Positions 1 through 7,188 of a DNA stretch of 12,397 nucleotides are shown here, piece by piece. This DNA comes from Bordetella parapertussis (GTDB lineage Bacteria > Pseudomonadota > Gammaproteobacteria > Burkholderiales > Burkholderiaceae_B), in the NCBI GenBank assembly GCA_945911685.1, contig CAMEAW010000077.1, positions 1 to 12,397 on the forward strand, given 5' to 3'. Made by a program: the position numbers and the translations under genes. Positions within the stretch are counted from its first letter, which is position 1; each line of letters opens with the position of its first letter. The notes under the pieces were generated by a model. That model saw nothing but the letters and a program-made list of their open reading frames with translations. It had not been told where the DNA came from and made no database searches.

Positions 1-3000
1 GGCCGACGCGCGTCGATCGATGCCGTGCTTGATATGACAGTTTCTGAAGCACTTGAATTTTTTAAAGGCCTGCGCGATGTGCAGCTCGGCTTAGCACCAC
101 TTGAAGATGTAGGTCTTGAGTACGTCAAGCTCGGCCAGCCTGTGCCCACGCTCTCGGGCGGCGAGGCGCAACGTTTAAAACTGGCAGGCCATTTAGCCGA
201 AGCCGCGCGCAGCGGCATCTCAACAGCCAAGCTCGCCAAGAAAGGCAGCCTATTTTTATTCGATGAGCCGACCACTGGCCTACATTTTGACGATGTCGCG
301 CGCCTGATGCGTGCCTTCAGAAAATTGCTCGGTGCGGGCCACACACTGTTAATCATTGAGCACAATCTTGATGTAATTCGTGCAGCAGACTGGGTGATTG
401 ATTTAGGACCAGAAGGTGGTGATGCTGGCGGTGAATTGATTGTGTCAGGTTGCCCTGAGACGGTCATGGCACACCCAACTTCGCACACCGGTGCGGCGTT
501 GCGCGACTACGCCGTTGCAATGACACCTGACGCGATTGGTGCGTCAATGCTCGACGTTCAGCCAACCGACGACCCTAGGCACGCCGCCCGCGCGCTGCGC
601 GAACCCATGACCACCGCCCAACTTGACGAGGCAGCAACGCTCGGAGCCTTGTCCCTCGGAGGGGCACCTGCCAGACACACTGATGCAACTTCACTGAGCG
701 CCTCCGCCGTAGCGCCCAACTCAGCAGGCCGTTCACTACAAACCGTCTTAAAAGAAAAACGTCGCGCTGCCACCAGCATTGATATCCTGCACGCGCGCGA
801 ACACAATCTTAAAAATATCAGCGTCAGTATCCCCCACGATAAGTTCACCGTGATCACGGGCGTATCGGGTTCAGGTAAATCAACGCTTGCTTTTGATATC
901 TTGTTTAACGAAGGGCAACGCCGTTACCTTGAGTCATTAAACGCCTACGCGCGTGCGATTGTGCAGCCCGCTGGTAAACCTGATGTCGATGCTATTTTTG
1001 GTATTCCACCCACGGTGGCAATCGAGCAACGCACCAGCCGCGGTGGTCGAAAATCGACCGTCGCGACGATGACTGAAATTCATCATTTCTTACGCCTGTT
1101 GTACATGAAGCTGGGTACACAGATGTGCCCACAATGTCAGGTGAGCGTCGAACCTCAAAGTGCTGATCAAATCGTCGCCCGAATCATGCGCGATCACAAA
1201 GGGCAGCGCGTTGGCTTGATGGCACCGTTAGTGACGGCCCGTAAAGGTTTTTATACCGATCTCGCCAAATGGGCTGCCGGCAAGGGCTACACCCATCTGC
1301 GGGTGGATGATGAATTTATTGGTACTGCAAAATGGCCGCGCTTAGATCGGTTTAAAGAACACACCATTGAGTTACCCGTGGCTGACCTCGTGGTTGGCAC
1401 GGATAACGAAGCACAACTGCGCGAAGCTGTACGCAGCGCGCTAGAACACGGTCAAGGCGTCATGAGTGTAGTGTCGTCACTCGACAGACTCCATGCCGAC
1501 ATGTCAGCCAGACTCGATCAAACGCACTTCTCGGTTAAGCGTGCCTGCCCAAGCTGTGGAACAAGTTTTCCAGAGCCCGACCCGCGCATGTTTTCTTACA
1601 ACTCAAAGCACGGCTGGTGTCACGGTTGTTTTGGTACGGGTTTAAAGCTGCAGGGCTTTGACGAAGAGCAAACGGGTGAAGAGACCGCTTGGAACGCTTG
1701 GTACGAGGGCGAAACAACCACCTGCACCAGTTGTCATGGCGCACGCTTGAACCCGATTTCGCGCGCAGTGCTGTGGCGTGACAAATCGATTGCCGAGCTC
1801 GCGGGCTTGGCCGTCTCAGACGCCCATACCTTTTTTACAGCGTTGGTTTTGCGCGGACGCGATGCAGAGATTGCCCGAGATATCTTGTCTGAGATTCGTG
1901 GTCGTCTGCAATTTATGCAAGAAGTGGGGCTAGGCTACCTGGCGCTCGACCGCGCCGCCCCTACATTGTCTGGCGGCGAAGCACAGCGCATCCGCCTGGC
2001 CGCGCAGCTAGGCTCCAACATGCAAGGCGTTTGCTACGTTCTGGATGAACCGACGATTGGTTTACATCCACGCGACAATCGAATCTTACTAGGGGCTTTA
2101 TCGCGTCTAGAAAAGAACGGCAACACCTTAGTCGTAGTTGAGCACGACGACGACACTATTCGCCGAGCCGAACACATCATTGACATTGGCCCTGGCGCAG
2201 GGATCCGGGGCGGGCGCGTAGTGGCGCAAGGTACGTTGCAAGACTTGATGGATGCGCCAGAGTCTACGACTGGGCATTACTTAAAGCACCCCTTGGCGCA
2301 CCCTCTGCAGCCGCGCCGGCCAGTGTCAAAAGATACGCCGATGATCACCGTCAAGGGCGCAAAGCTTCATAATTTACGTCACCTGACGGCACACTTTCCA
2401 ATCGGACGCCTGAGCGTGGTCACAGGCGTATCAGGCTCAGGTAAATCGACCTTAGCCCGTGAAGTGTTGCTTGATAATCTAGGCGCAGCAGTTTCGCTGC
2501 GCGCCGATCCGCAGTGGCACGGCTGTGAAAGCATTGAGGGCTGGAAGTCGATCGACCGTGTACTTGAAGTCGATCAAACGCCGATTGGTAAAACGCCACG
2601 CTCGTGCCCCGCCACCTATATCGGCTTTTGGGATGACGTGCGAAAGCAATTTGCCGACACTCAAGAGGCGCGGATTCGCGGCTGGGGTGCAGGACGCTTT
2701 TCGTTCAACACAGGCGATGGTCGCTGCCCATTGTGCGAAGGACAAGGTATGCGCACCCTTGAGATGAGCTTTTTGCCAGATATTAAAGTGCCCTGCGATG
2801 CCTGCGGTGGCGCGCGTTTTAACACCGATACCCTTGGCGTACGCATGCGTGACAAGCACGCAGGTGCGGTGCTGTCACTTGAGGTCGATGACGCGATTGG
2901 CTACTTCGCCGCGCATCCAAAAATCCGCCATCCACTGCAACTGATGCAAGATGTCGGGTTAGGCTACATCACGCTCGGGCAACCCTCACCTACGCTTTCG

Positions 3001-3381
3001 GGGGGTGAAGCGCAGCGGATCAAGTTAGTCACCGAACTGGCAAAAGCACGCATGACAGAAGGCGTGATCACGACAGGTCGCGCGTCGCGCCTGCCCCACA
3101 CACTTTACGTGCTAGATGAACCAACCGTTGGCCTGTCAATGGCAGACGTTGAGAAGCTGATCCGAGTGTTGCATCGGCTCGTTGAGGCTGGCAATACCGT
3201 GGTAGTGATCGAGCACAATCTTGACATCATCGCCGAGGCCGACTGGCTGCTAGATTTGGGCCCAGAGGGCGGTACGGGCGGCGGCAAACTGGTGATCGAA
3301 GGCACGCCTGAACAGGTGATGAAGGTACGTTCAAAATCGCACACGGGCGAAGTGCTTCACGAGTTTATGCATCGTGCTTAA
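1..3381 (+). CDS. uvrA: Giant (tandem-duplicated) UvrA-like excinuclease ABC subunit A, 5' partial
   Basis: The frame is open to the left edge; the first in-window start-like codon (GTG at 25) lies inside the conserved UvrA segment VLDMTVSEAL, so the true start is upstream. Counting from codon 25, residues 1-165 are the end of one UvrA unit: signature LSGGEAQR 43-50, Walker B Asp80-Glu81, H-loop His113. Residues 166-250 are a low-conservation linker. Residues 251-1118 are a whole second UvrA: Walker A Lys285, zinc-type Cys pairs 368/371, 508/511, 532/535, 567/570, signature 648-655, Walker B Asp674-Glu675; then Walker A Lys807, Cys pairs 901/904 and 924/927, signature 991-998, Walker B Asp1031-Glu1032, His1064. 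UvrA is the DNA-damage-sensing ATPase of nucleotide excision repair. Only about 31 residues lie between Cys535 and Cys567, where classical UvrA has a damage-contacting insertion domain of roughly a hundred residues. Large UvrA-like proteins are known in Burkholderiales beside normal uvrA; whether this one performs canonical repair is not shown here. Confidence 0.93.
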   Translation, partial: GRRASIDAVLDMTVSEALEFFKGLRDVQLGLAPLEDVGLEYVKLGQPVPTLSGGEAQRLKLAGHLAEAARSGISTAKLAKKGSLFLFDEPTTGLHFDDVARLMRAFRKLLGAGHTLLIIEHNLDVIRAADWVIDLGPEGGDAGGELIVSGCPETVMAHPTSHTGAALRDYAVAMTPDAIGASMLDVQPTDDPRHAARALREPMTTAQLDEAATLGALSLGGAPARHTDATSLSASAVAPNSAGRSLQTVLKEKRRAATSIDILHAREHNLKNISVSIPHDKFTVITGVSGSGKSTLAFDILFNEGQRRYLESLNAYARAIVQPAGKPDVDAIFGIPPTVAIEQRTSRGGRKSTVATMTEIHHFLRLLYMKLGTQMCPQCQVSVEPQSADQIVARIMRDHKGQRVGLMAPLVTARKGFYTDLAKWAAGKGYTHLRVDDEFIGTAKWPRLDRFKEHTIELPVADLVVGTDNEAQLREAVRSALEHGQGVMSVVSSLDRLHADMSARLDQTHFSVKRACPSCGTSFPEPDPRMFSYNSKHGWCHGCFGTGLKLQGFDEEQTGEETAWNAWYEGETTTCTSCHGARLNPISRAVLWRDKSIAELAGLAVSDAHTFFTALVLRGRDAEIARDILSEIRGRLQFMQEVGLGYLALDRAAPTLSGGEAQRIRLAAQLGSNMQGVCYVLDEPTIGLHPRDNRILLGALSRLEKNGNTLVVVEHDDDTIRRAEHIIDIGPGAGIRGGRVVAQGTLQDLMDAPESTTGHYLKHPLAHPLQPRRPVSKDTPMITVKGAKLHNLRHLTAHFPIGRLSVVTGVSGSGKSTLAREVLLDNLGAAVSLRADPQWHGCESIEGWKSIDRVLEVDQTPIGKTPRSCPATYIGFWDDVRKQFADTQEARIRGWGAGRFSFNTGDGRCPLCEGQGMRTLEMSFLPDIKVPCDACGGARFNTDTLGVRMRDKHAGAVLSLEVDDAIGYFAAHPKIRHPLQLMQDVGLGYITLGQPSPTLSGGEAQRIKLVTELAKARMTEGVITTGRASRLPHTLYVLDEPTVGLSMADVEKLIRVLHRLVEAGNTVVVIEHNLDIIAEADWLLDLGPEGGTGGGKLVIEGTPEQVMKVRSKSHTGEVLHEFMHRA

Positions 3382-3437
3382 TCTCATTGTTTCGCGAAAC
3401 TACGGCGCCTCTCAAGCTCGAAACGCGCGCCAGCGAC

Positions 3438-3441
3438 GGAG
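3438..3441 (+). promoter_or_regulatory. Ribosome binding site (GGAG) of a 14-codon leader ORF before pabB
   Basis: GGAG lies six bases before a GTG at 3448. It is the clearest Shine-Dalgarno match between the uvrA stop and the conserved part of pabB. The ORF it serves is not in the pabB frame. Confidence 0.4.
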
Positions 3442-3447
3442 TCAACC

Positions 3448-3492
3448 GTGAACGATCAGACGACAGTTGTCATCGCAAGGCGGCCGGCGTGA
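3448..3492 (+). CDS. Putative 14-residue leader peptide overlapping the pabB start
   Basis: A GTG with a well-spaced GGAG opens a short frame reading MNDQTTVVIARRPA and ending in TGA at 3490-3492. That stop overlaps the proposed pabB GTG (3489-3491) in a GTGA arrangement typical of translational coupling. It is too short to judge by composition. It could be a coupling leader, a chance frame, or the real N-terminus of PabB separated from the rest by a frameshift or base-call error. Nothing in the peptide, such as a run of one amino acid, points to attenuation. Confidence 0.3.
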   Translation: MNDQTTVVIARRPA

Positions 3493-4718
3493 CGCTATGC
3501 CGGTTTGAAGATCGCCTGGCAGACGAAGCGAAGGTCTTGTCTGGGTTGCGCCAACGCATTACAGCACGCAGCTCTGCCGAACTGCCTGCAGCCTTTGCTG
3601 CAATACAGGCCGCACAATGCGCTGGATATTGGATCGCCCTGTTGCTCGACTACGAGCTTGGCGAATGGTTTGAGCCAACGCTGCAATCAACCGCGCGCGC
3701 TGCACAGACTGAACTGCCAACACCAACTGGCGCTGCGCAAACTCACCTCAAGCCGCGTAGCCGTTTAACCGCACTCGTCTTTGATTCTGCAACGATTGAA
3801 AAGCCTTGGAATCTCACTCGTATTGATAAGACTGAGACTGAGACAGGCGCCACAACACCGGCCTCAATTACCTCAGTCACGGCAAGCCTGTCGCAAACCG
3901 ATTACTTTGACAGAATTCAAAAAATCAAAGAATGGATCGCACAAGGCGAGGTCTATCAAATCAATAGCACTTTTCCCCTGAACGTAGCCACGCAAGGCTC
4001 TGCACAAGAGCTGTATCGCCAGCTCGCCAATCAACACCCAAGTGCGCATGCTGCGTTTATCGAAGACGATGAGCAAACAGTTTTATCGTTTTCACCAGAG
4101 TTATTCTTGCAACGTCGCGGTACAACGTTAGTTACTCGCCCAATGAAAGGGACGGCACCCCGCTCAAACGACCCACTTGAAGATCAACGGCTTGGCCAGC
4201 GTTTACAAGCAAGCGCAAAAGACCGCGCTGAAAATCTGATGATCGTCGATCTATTACGTAATGATCTTGGCCGTATCGCATTGCCGGGCAGTGTCGTTGC
4301 AGAGCCTTTGTTCTCGCTTGAGGCGTATCCCTCAGTCTGGACGATGACCTCGACCATTCAAGCCACGATTGCAGCCAAGACCTCAATTGAGACTATCTTG
4401 CGGGCACTATTTCCGTGTGGCTCCATCACTGGTGCGCCTAAAATCGCTGCGATGAAACGTATTCAGCAAACAGAGTCACAGCCACGTGGTTTGTATTGTG
4501 GCAGCCTTGGTTGGCTCGCACCTAATGGTGATTTCTCACTGAATGTCGCCATTCGCACGTTGCTACTCAAGCAAGACGGCAGTGGCTTGTATCACGTGGG
4601 CGGCGGGATCGTGCACGACTCGGTGGCCGAGCTTGAGTGGGAAGAATGCCACTGGAAAGCGCGAATCGTTATTGACAGACCCGCACCAACTCAGCCTCGA
4701 CCGTATTCAAATCTTTAA
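3489..4718 (+). CDS. pabB: Aminodeoxychorismate synthase component I (PabB)
   Basis: This cytosolic enzyme aminates chorismate to 4-amino-4-deoxychorismate, the first p-aminobenzoate/folate-specific step, normally with a glutamine amidotransferase partner (PabA, not seen here). From the GTG at 3489 the protein has 409 residues. The chorismate-binding domain spans about 138-391, with PMKGT (Lys220), DLLRNDLGR 254-262, SITGAPK 312-318, GGGIVHDS 371-378 and Glu381/Glu385. The lysine in P-x-KGT is the PabB hallmark (covalent intermediate in E. coli PabB); anthranilate synthase has alanine there, so TrpE is unlikely. The start is uncertain: a TTG at 3387 adds 34 unconserved residues and has no ribosome binding site, whereas 3489 has AAGG eight bases upstream and begins where family similarity begins. 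The 3' end overlaps the opposing lipoprotein gene by 50 bp. It is the half that is fused to PabC in many relatives. Confidence 0.92.
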   Translation: MTLCRFEDRLADEAKVLSGLRQRITARSSAELPAAFAAIQAAQCAGYWIALLLDYELGEWFEPTLQSTARAAQTELPTPTGAAQTHLKPRSRLTALVFDSATIEKPWNLTRIDKTETETGATTPASITSVTASLSQTDYFDRIQKIKEWIAQGEVYQINSTFPLNVATQGSAQELYRQLANQHPSAHAAFIEDDEQTVLSFSPELFLQRRGTTLVTRPMKGTAPRSNDPLEDQRLGQRLQASAKDRAENLMIVDLLRNDLGRIALPGSVVAEPLFSLEAYPSVWTMTSTIQATIAAKTSIETILRALFPCGSITGAPKIAAMKRIQQTESQPRGLYCGSLGWLAPNGDFSLNVAIRTLLLKQDGSGLYHVGGGIVHDSVAELEWEECHWKARIVIDRPAPTQPRPYSNL

Positions 4719-5742
4719 TCGAATTGATGTTATCGATGTTAAAGGTTGCATTAGTTTTATAGGTTGGATTAAACAATTCGATACGGTCACGGCGCGAATG
4801 TCTGAGTAACGAGCCGCTATAGCCACGCCCCGACCGGTCACCCGCCAAATCAATGTCAAAACAATAACGCCCCAGGCTTGCGCCACCCGTGCTGTAAAGC
4901 GTTAACGCCAGCCCAATTTGCGTCGGAAACTGTCTCATCAGCAGATCAACCTGCTTAGCGTCGGCTAGCTGATAGCCCCACAGTTGACTAGAATCCCAAA
5001 AACCAGTGACCACGCGTACATTAAACGGGCAACGATAAAAATCAGCTTCGGCAATCAAGATACACCGATCGCGGGCGATGTACTTTACCGTGGCCTCAAA
5101 GGCTTCAAGATAGCCCTTAGCCCAACGAATCGTCACCGGAAACACTAAACGCGTGCTCCGTTGCGTGTTGACTTCAGCCTTAGGTGGCGACACCTCAACA
5201 GTGAAGCTATTTTTTGGAAACTCACGCGCTAGGCTGAGCAATAACGCATCACCTGAGCGACGCTCGTGCAGCAAGCTTGAAATTTGTCCATAGATCTGCT
5301 GTGTTTGAGCGCCTACAGTGCGCTGACTGGGCCCCCCGGACAACAAGCGCTCGGCGAGCTTAGCGCTAGAAATCAGCGCATTGATCTCGACTCGGTAGCG
5401 ACCTGACGCAAGCGTTTGCTCGCGTACAACTTCATGCGAAACGATAAAGCCACTGCTGTAGCTTAAGATTTCGTCACGGGCGAGTTGGTTGTTAACAACC
5501 TGCTGTTGTGAACTAATCACCACGCCCGTCGCCTGTTGAACCGCATCACGAAACGCTTGATCAAGCGCCAGCGCTTTGGTCGAGGCCTCGCCCGTTGCAC
5601 GCACAAAAATGCCCGGCCCTTCGAGCTTGGTTTGCCGCTCTGTTGTGGCACAACCGCTGAGCAATGCGCACAACACCAGACAGGCTAACAAGAACCAAGG
5701 TACTGGATAAACTCTCGCTGTGTGATCGGTAAGTTGCCGCAC
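4669..5742 (-). CDS. Putative outer-membrane lipoprotein with FlgT-N/LPP20-like N-terminal domain
   Basis: The 357-residue product starts at a GTG and has a lipoprotein signal: a hydrophobic stretch at 16-30 and lipobox LSGC with Cys31 as the predicted lipidated residue. Residue 32 is Ala, not Asp, which fits outer-membrane sorting. Residues about 45-130 resemble the small alpha/beta domain of FlgT-N/LPP20-type envelope proteins: an alanine-rich helix (ALALDQAFRDAVQQATG), then a segment ending GRYRVEINALIS. Residues 140-357 show no family I recognise; they contain four cysteines (227, 238, 294, 356). No clear ribosome binding site precedes the GTG. The gene follows the second lipoprotein gene by 55 bp and is probably co-transcribed with it. 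Its last 50 bp overlap the end of pabB tail to tail. Flagellar involvement is only one possibility, since no flagellar gene is nearby. Lipoprotein nature is well supported, function is not. Confidence 0.75.
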   Translation of the reverse strand: MRQLTDHTARVYPVPWFLLACLVLCALLSGCATTERQTKLEGPGIFVRATGEASTKALALDQAFRDAVQQATGVVISSQQQVVNNQLARDEILSYSSGFIVSHEVVREQTLASGRYRVEINALISSAKLAERLLSGGPSQRTVGAQTQQIYGQISSLLHERRSGDALLLSLAREFPKNSFTVEVSPPKAEVNTQRSTRLVFPVTIRWAKGYLEAFEATVKYIARDRCILIAEADFYRCPFNVRVVTGFWDSSQLWGYQLADAKQVDLLMRQFPTQIGLALTLYSTGGASLGRYCFDIDLAGDRSGRGYSGSLLRHSRRDRIELFNPTYKTNATFNIDNINSIKDLNTVEAELVRVCQ

Positions 5743-5747
5743 GAGTA

Positions 5748-5797
5748 TTCAGTTGATCGTTAAGGGTTCAGTTGTTGATTAAGAAATCAGTTGATTT
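5748..5797. repeat. Three imperfect direct repeats in the spacer between the two lipoprotein genes
   Basis: On the plus strand the units are TTCAGTTGATCGTTAAGGG (5748-5766), TTCAGTTGTTGATTAAGAAA (5767-5786) and a shorter TCAGTTGATTT (5787-5797). The shared core is TCAGTTG. The last unit sits in a short palindrome, AAATCA-GT-TGATTT (5784-5797). The array fills nearly all the gap between the stop of the upstream gene and the GTG of the downstream one. It could be an operator, or a remnant of duplication. Confidence 0.5.
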
Positions 5798-6463
5798 TTA
5801 TTTGGCCATATCCATGCGAATGGTATTGGCCACACCGATGAAGCGACGTTCGCCCTTCACCTGCACGCGAACAGTTTTAAAATCAGGCGAAGTGTCTTGC
5901 GCAACTACCGCTACGCCTTTCAAAATGGCAGCGCTGCTCGAGGTGATACGCTCGCGCACGGTGTTCGCAATCGTGAAAGAGTTATCGTCCGTACGTGTAT
6001 TTTGTGCCGTACCATTTTTAATATCTTTATCGACTTCGCCCATTTCGTCGTCGGTCAGCGCGATCGGTTGTGCACTGCTTTCGGCTGTTCCTTTCTCGTT
6101 GGCTTTTTGCAGTGTTCTGGACACCACCACGAGGCTACGCGACGAGTTGATATCTGTCGATAAGAACTCTGCAATGTTTCGGCGCGCGCGCAACGTCGCG
6201 ATCGTCACCGCCTGCTCACGACCTTCAGCTGAATTGGTCGAAACCGCTGCCATCGCGATCGAACTGATTGACTCCCACTGACCTTTACTGTCGAAGGTGA
6301 GGGTCACTTTACCGTTTTGTTTCGCAAAATCTGCTGCCGCTAACTGGTTTGCCTGATTGGTATCGCCCGAACCCTTGCCTGAACAGCCAACAAGTAGCCC
6401 CAAGCCTGCGCTTACAAACACCAGCGCTAGAAACCTTCTTTTTTTGTCTGATCTGAGTAACAT
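5798..6463 (-). CDS. Putative LPP20-family-like lipoprotein
   Basis: From the ATG at 6463 the product has 221 residues: a basic start (MLLRSDKKRR), a hydrophobic core at 11-24 and lipobox LVGC with Cys27 predicted to carry the lipid. An open frame continues upstream to 6616, but the extra 51 residues would bury the signal peptide and overlap pabC; 6463 also has AGGGAAAG about four bases upstream. The mature part has an alanine-rich helix (about 84-101, ATLRARRNIAEFL), an acidic polar middle (about 118-160), and a C-terminal half where VRERITSSSAAILKGV (169-184) is followed by a strand-rich end (VRVQVKGERRF). This order is typical of LPP20-type lipoproteins, a family that includes FlgP-like flagellar outer-membrane proteins; the assignment is by recognised pattern only. 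It is the first gene of a two-gene minus-strand unit and is divergent from pabC. Confidence 0.75.
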   Translation of the reverse strand: MLLRSDKKRRFLALVFVSAGLGLLVGCSGKGSGDTNQANQLAAADFAKQNGKVTLTFDSKGQWESISSIAMAAVSTNSAEGREQAVTIATLRARRNIAEFLSTDINSSRSLVVVSRTLQKANEKGTAESSAQPIALTDDEMGEVDKDIKNGTAQNTRTDDNSFTIANTVRERITSSSAAILKGVAVVAQDTSPDFKTVRVQVKGERRFIGVANTIRMDMAK

Positions 6464-6507
6464 AGGTCTTTCCCTGAAAAGGCGATGATGTCGCAATTGT
6501 ATTGAAA
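6464..6507. promoter_or_regulatory. Compact divergent start region between lipoprotein gene and pabC
   Basis: Only 44 bp separate the lipoprotein ATG (minus strand) from the proposed pabC ATG. The minus-strand ribosome binding site AGGGAAAG lies in this gap. There is no clear Shine-Dalgarno for pabC and no convincing -35/-10 pair. Any promoter for either gene must therefore overlap the other gene's beginning. Confidence 0.35.
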
Positions 6508-7188
6508 ATGACAATGAATGCCCACCGCTTTGAATTAATTGAAACCATGCGCGCCGATTCGCAAGGTCAAATCCCATTGCTTGTCGGGCATTTGCAACGC
6601 CTGCAAACGTCTGCACTGAGCTTGGGGTTTAACTGGCCGGGCCGACTCGCCGTTGGGCAAGCGATTCAAACCGCGCTATTGAAGATGACTAGGTTAACTG
6701 AGAGCACGCGGGTGCGCCTCTTACTGACAACCGACGGCGAGCTTCAAATCACGACTGCACCGTTGTCTGCGCTGCAGGCAAGACCCATAGTTGCGCTAGC
6801 ATCGCTCACGCTTGATAGCCGTGAGTCACTGCTTCAACACAAAACAACCCATCGCCCTTGGTATGACCCGACAACACAGTGGCTCACCGCACATCACGAT
6901 TTTTTTGATTTAATATTTGTGAACGAGCGCGCTGAGTTGTGCGAAGGCAGTCGCTCAAATATTTATCTTAAGCAAGACAACGACTGGGTGACGCCGCCCT
7001 TAGCCTGCGGCTTGCTCGGCGGTGTCATGCGAGAACATTTGTTGAGCACGCATCAAGTACGAGAGGCCGTACTGACGCGCACCGATTTTGAACAACCGGC
7101 AGCTCGCCTCAGGCTATCGAACGGGCTGCGCGGTTGGTTTGACGTTAAGCGAGCAGAATCACTCTTTCCAGGGCGCAACTTTCCATAA
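6508..7188 (+). CDS. pabC: Aminodeoxychorismate lyase (PabC), fold-type IV PLP enzyme
   Basis: PabC cleaves 4-amino-4-deoxychorismate to p-aminobenzoate and pyruvate, completing the pathway begun by PabB. Read from the ATG at 6508 the protein has 226 residues. It begins with the family pattern FELIETMR...IPLLVGHLQRL; the PLP-binding lysine is Lys112 in HKTTHRPWYD; a cofactor-loop motif with Glu146 (CEGSRSNIYL) follows, then PLACGLLGGVMRE at 164-175 and SNGLRGW near the end. This set matches the PabC half of fused PabB-PabC proteins more closely than branched-chain or D-amino-acid aminotransferases. A TTG at 6502 and an ATG at 6514 are alternative starts; none has a clear ribosome binding site. 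At the 3' end the gene overlaps the opposing binding-protein gene by 30 bp. Separation from pabB by 1.8 kb of opposite-strand genes is unusual and may mean its own promoter. Confidence 0.88.
   Translation: MTMNAHRFELIETMRADSQGQIPLLVGHLQRLQTSALSLGFNWPGRLAVGQAIQTALLKMTRLTESTRVRLLLTTDGELQITTAPLSALQARPIVALASLTLDSRESLLQHKTTHRPWYDPTTQWLTAHHDFFDLIFVNERAELCEGSRSNIYLKQDNDWVTPPLACGLLGGVMREHLLSTHQVREAVLTRTDFEQPAARLRLSNGLRGWFDVKRAESLFPGRNFP

Noticed and set aside
5772..6281. 170-codon plus-strand frame opposite the second lipoprotein gene
   Set aside because: It is antisense to a gene with a clear signal peptide and lipobox, and shows no recognisable motif.
4719..6501. Insertion sequence or integron-like origin for the block between pabB and pabC
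   Set aside because: I found no transposase, terminal inverted repeats or obvious target duplication at the two edges.
6464..6616. N-terminal extension of the second lipoprotein gene to an ATG at 6616
   Set aside because: It would put 51 residues before a clean lipoprotein signal peptide and would overlap pabC head to head; the ATG at 6463 has its own ribosome binding site.
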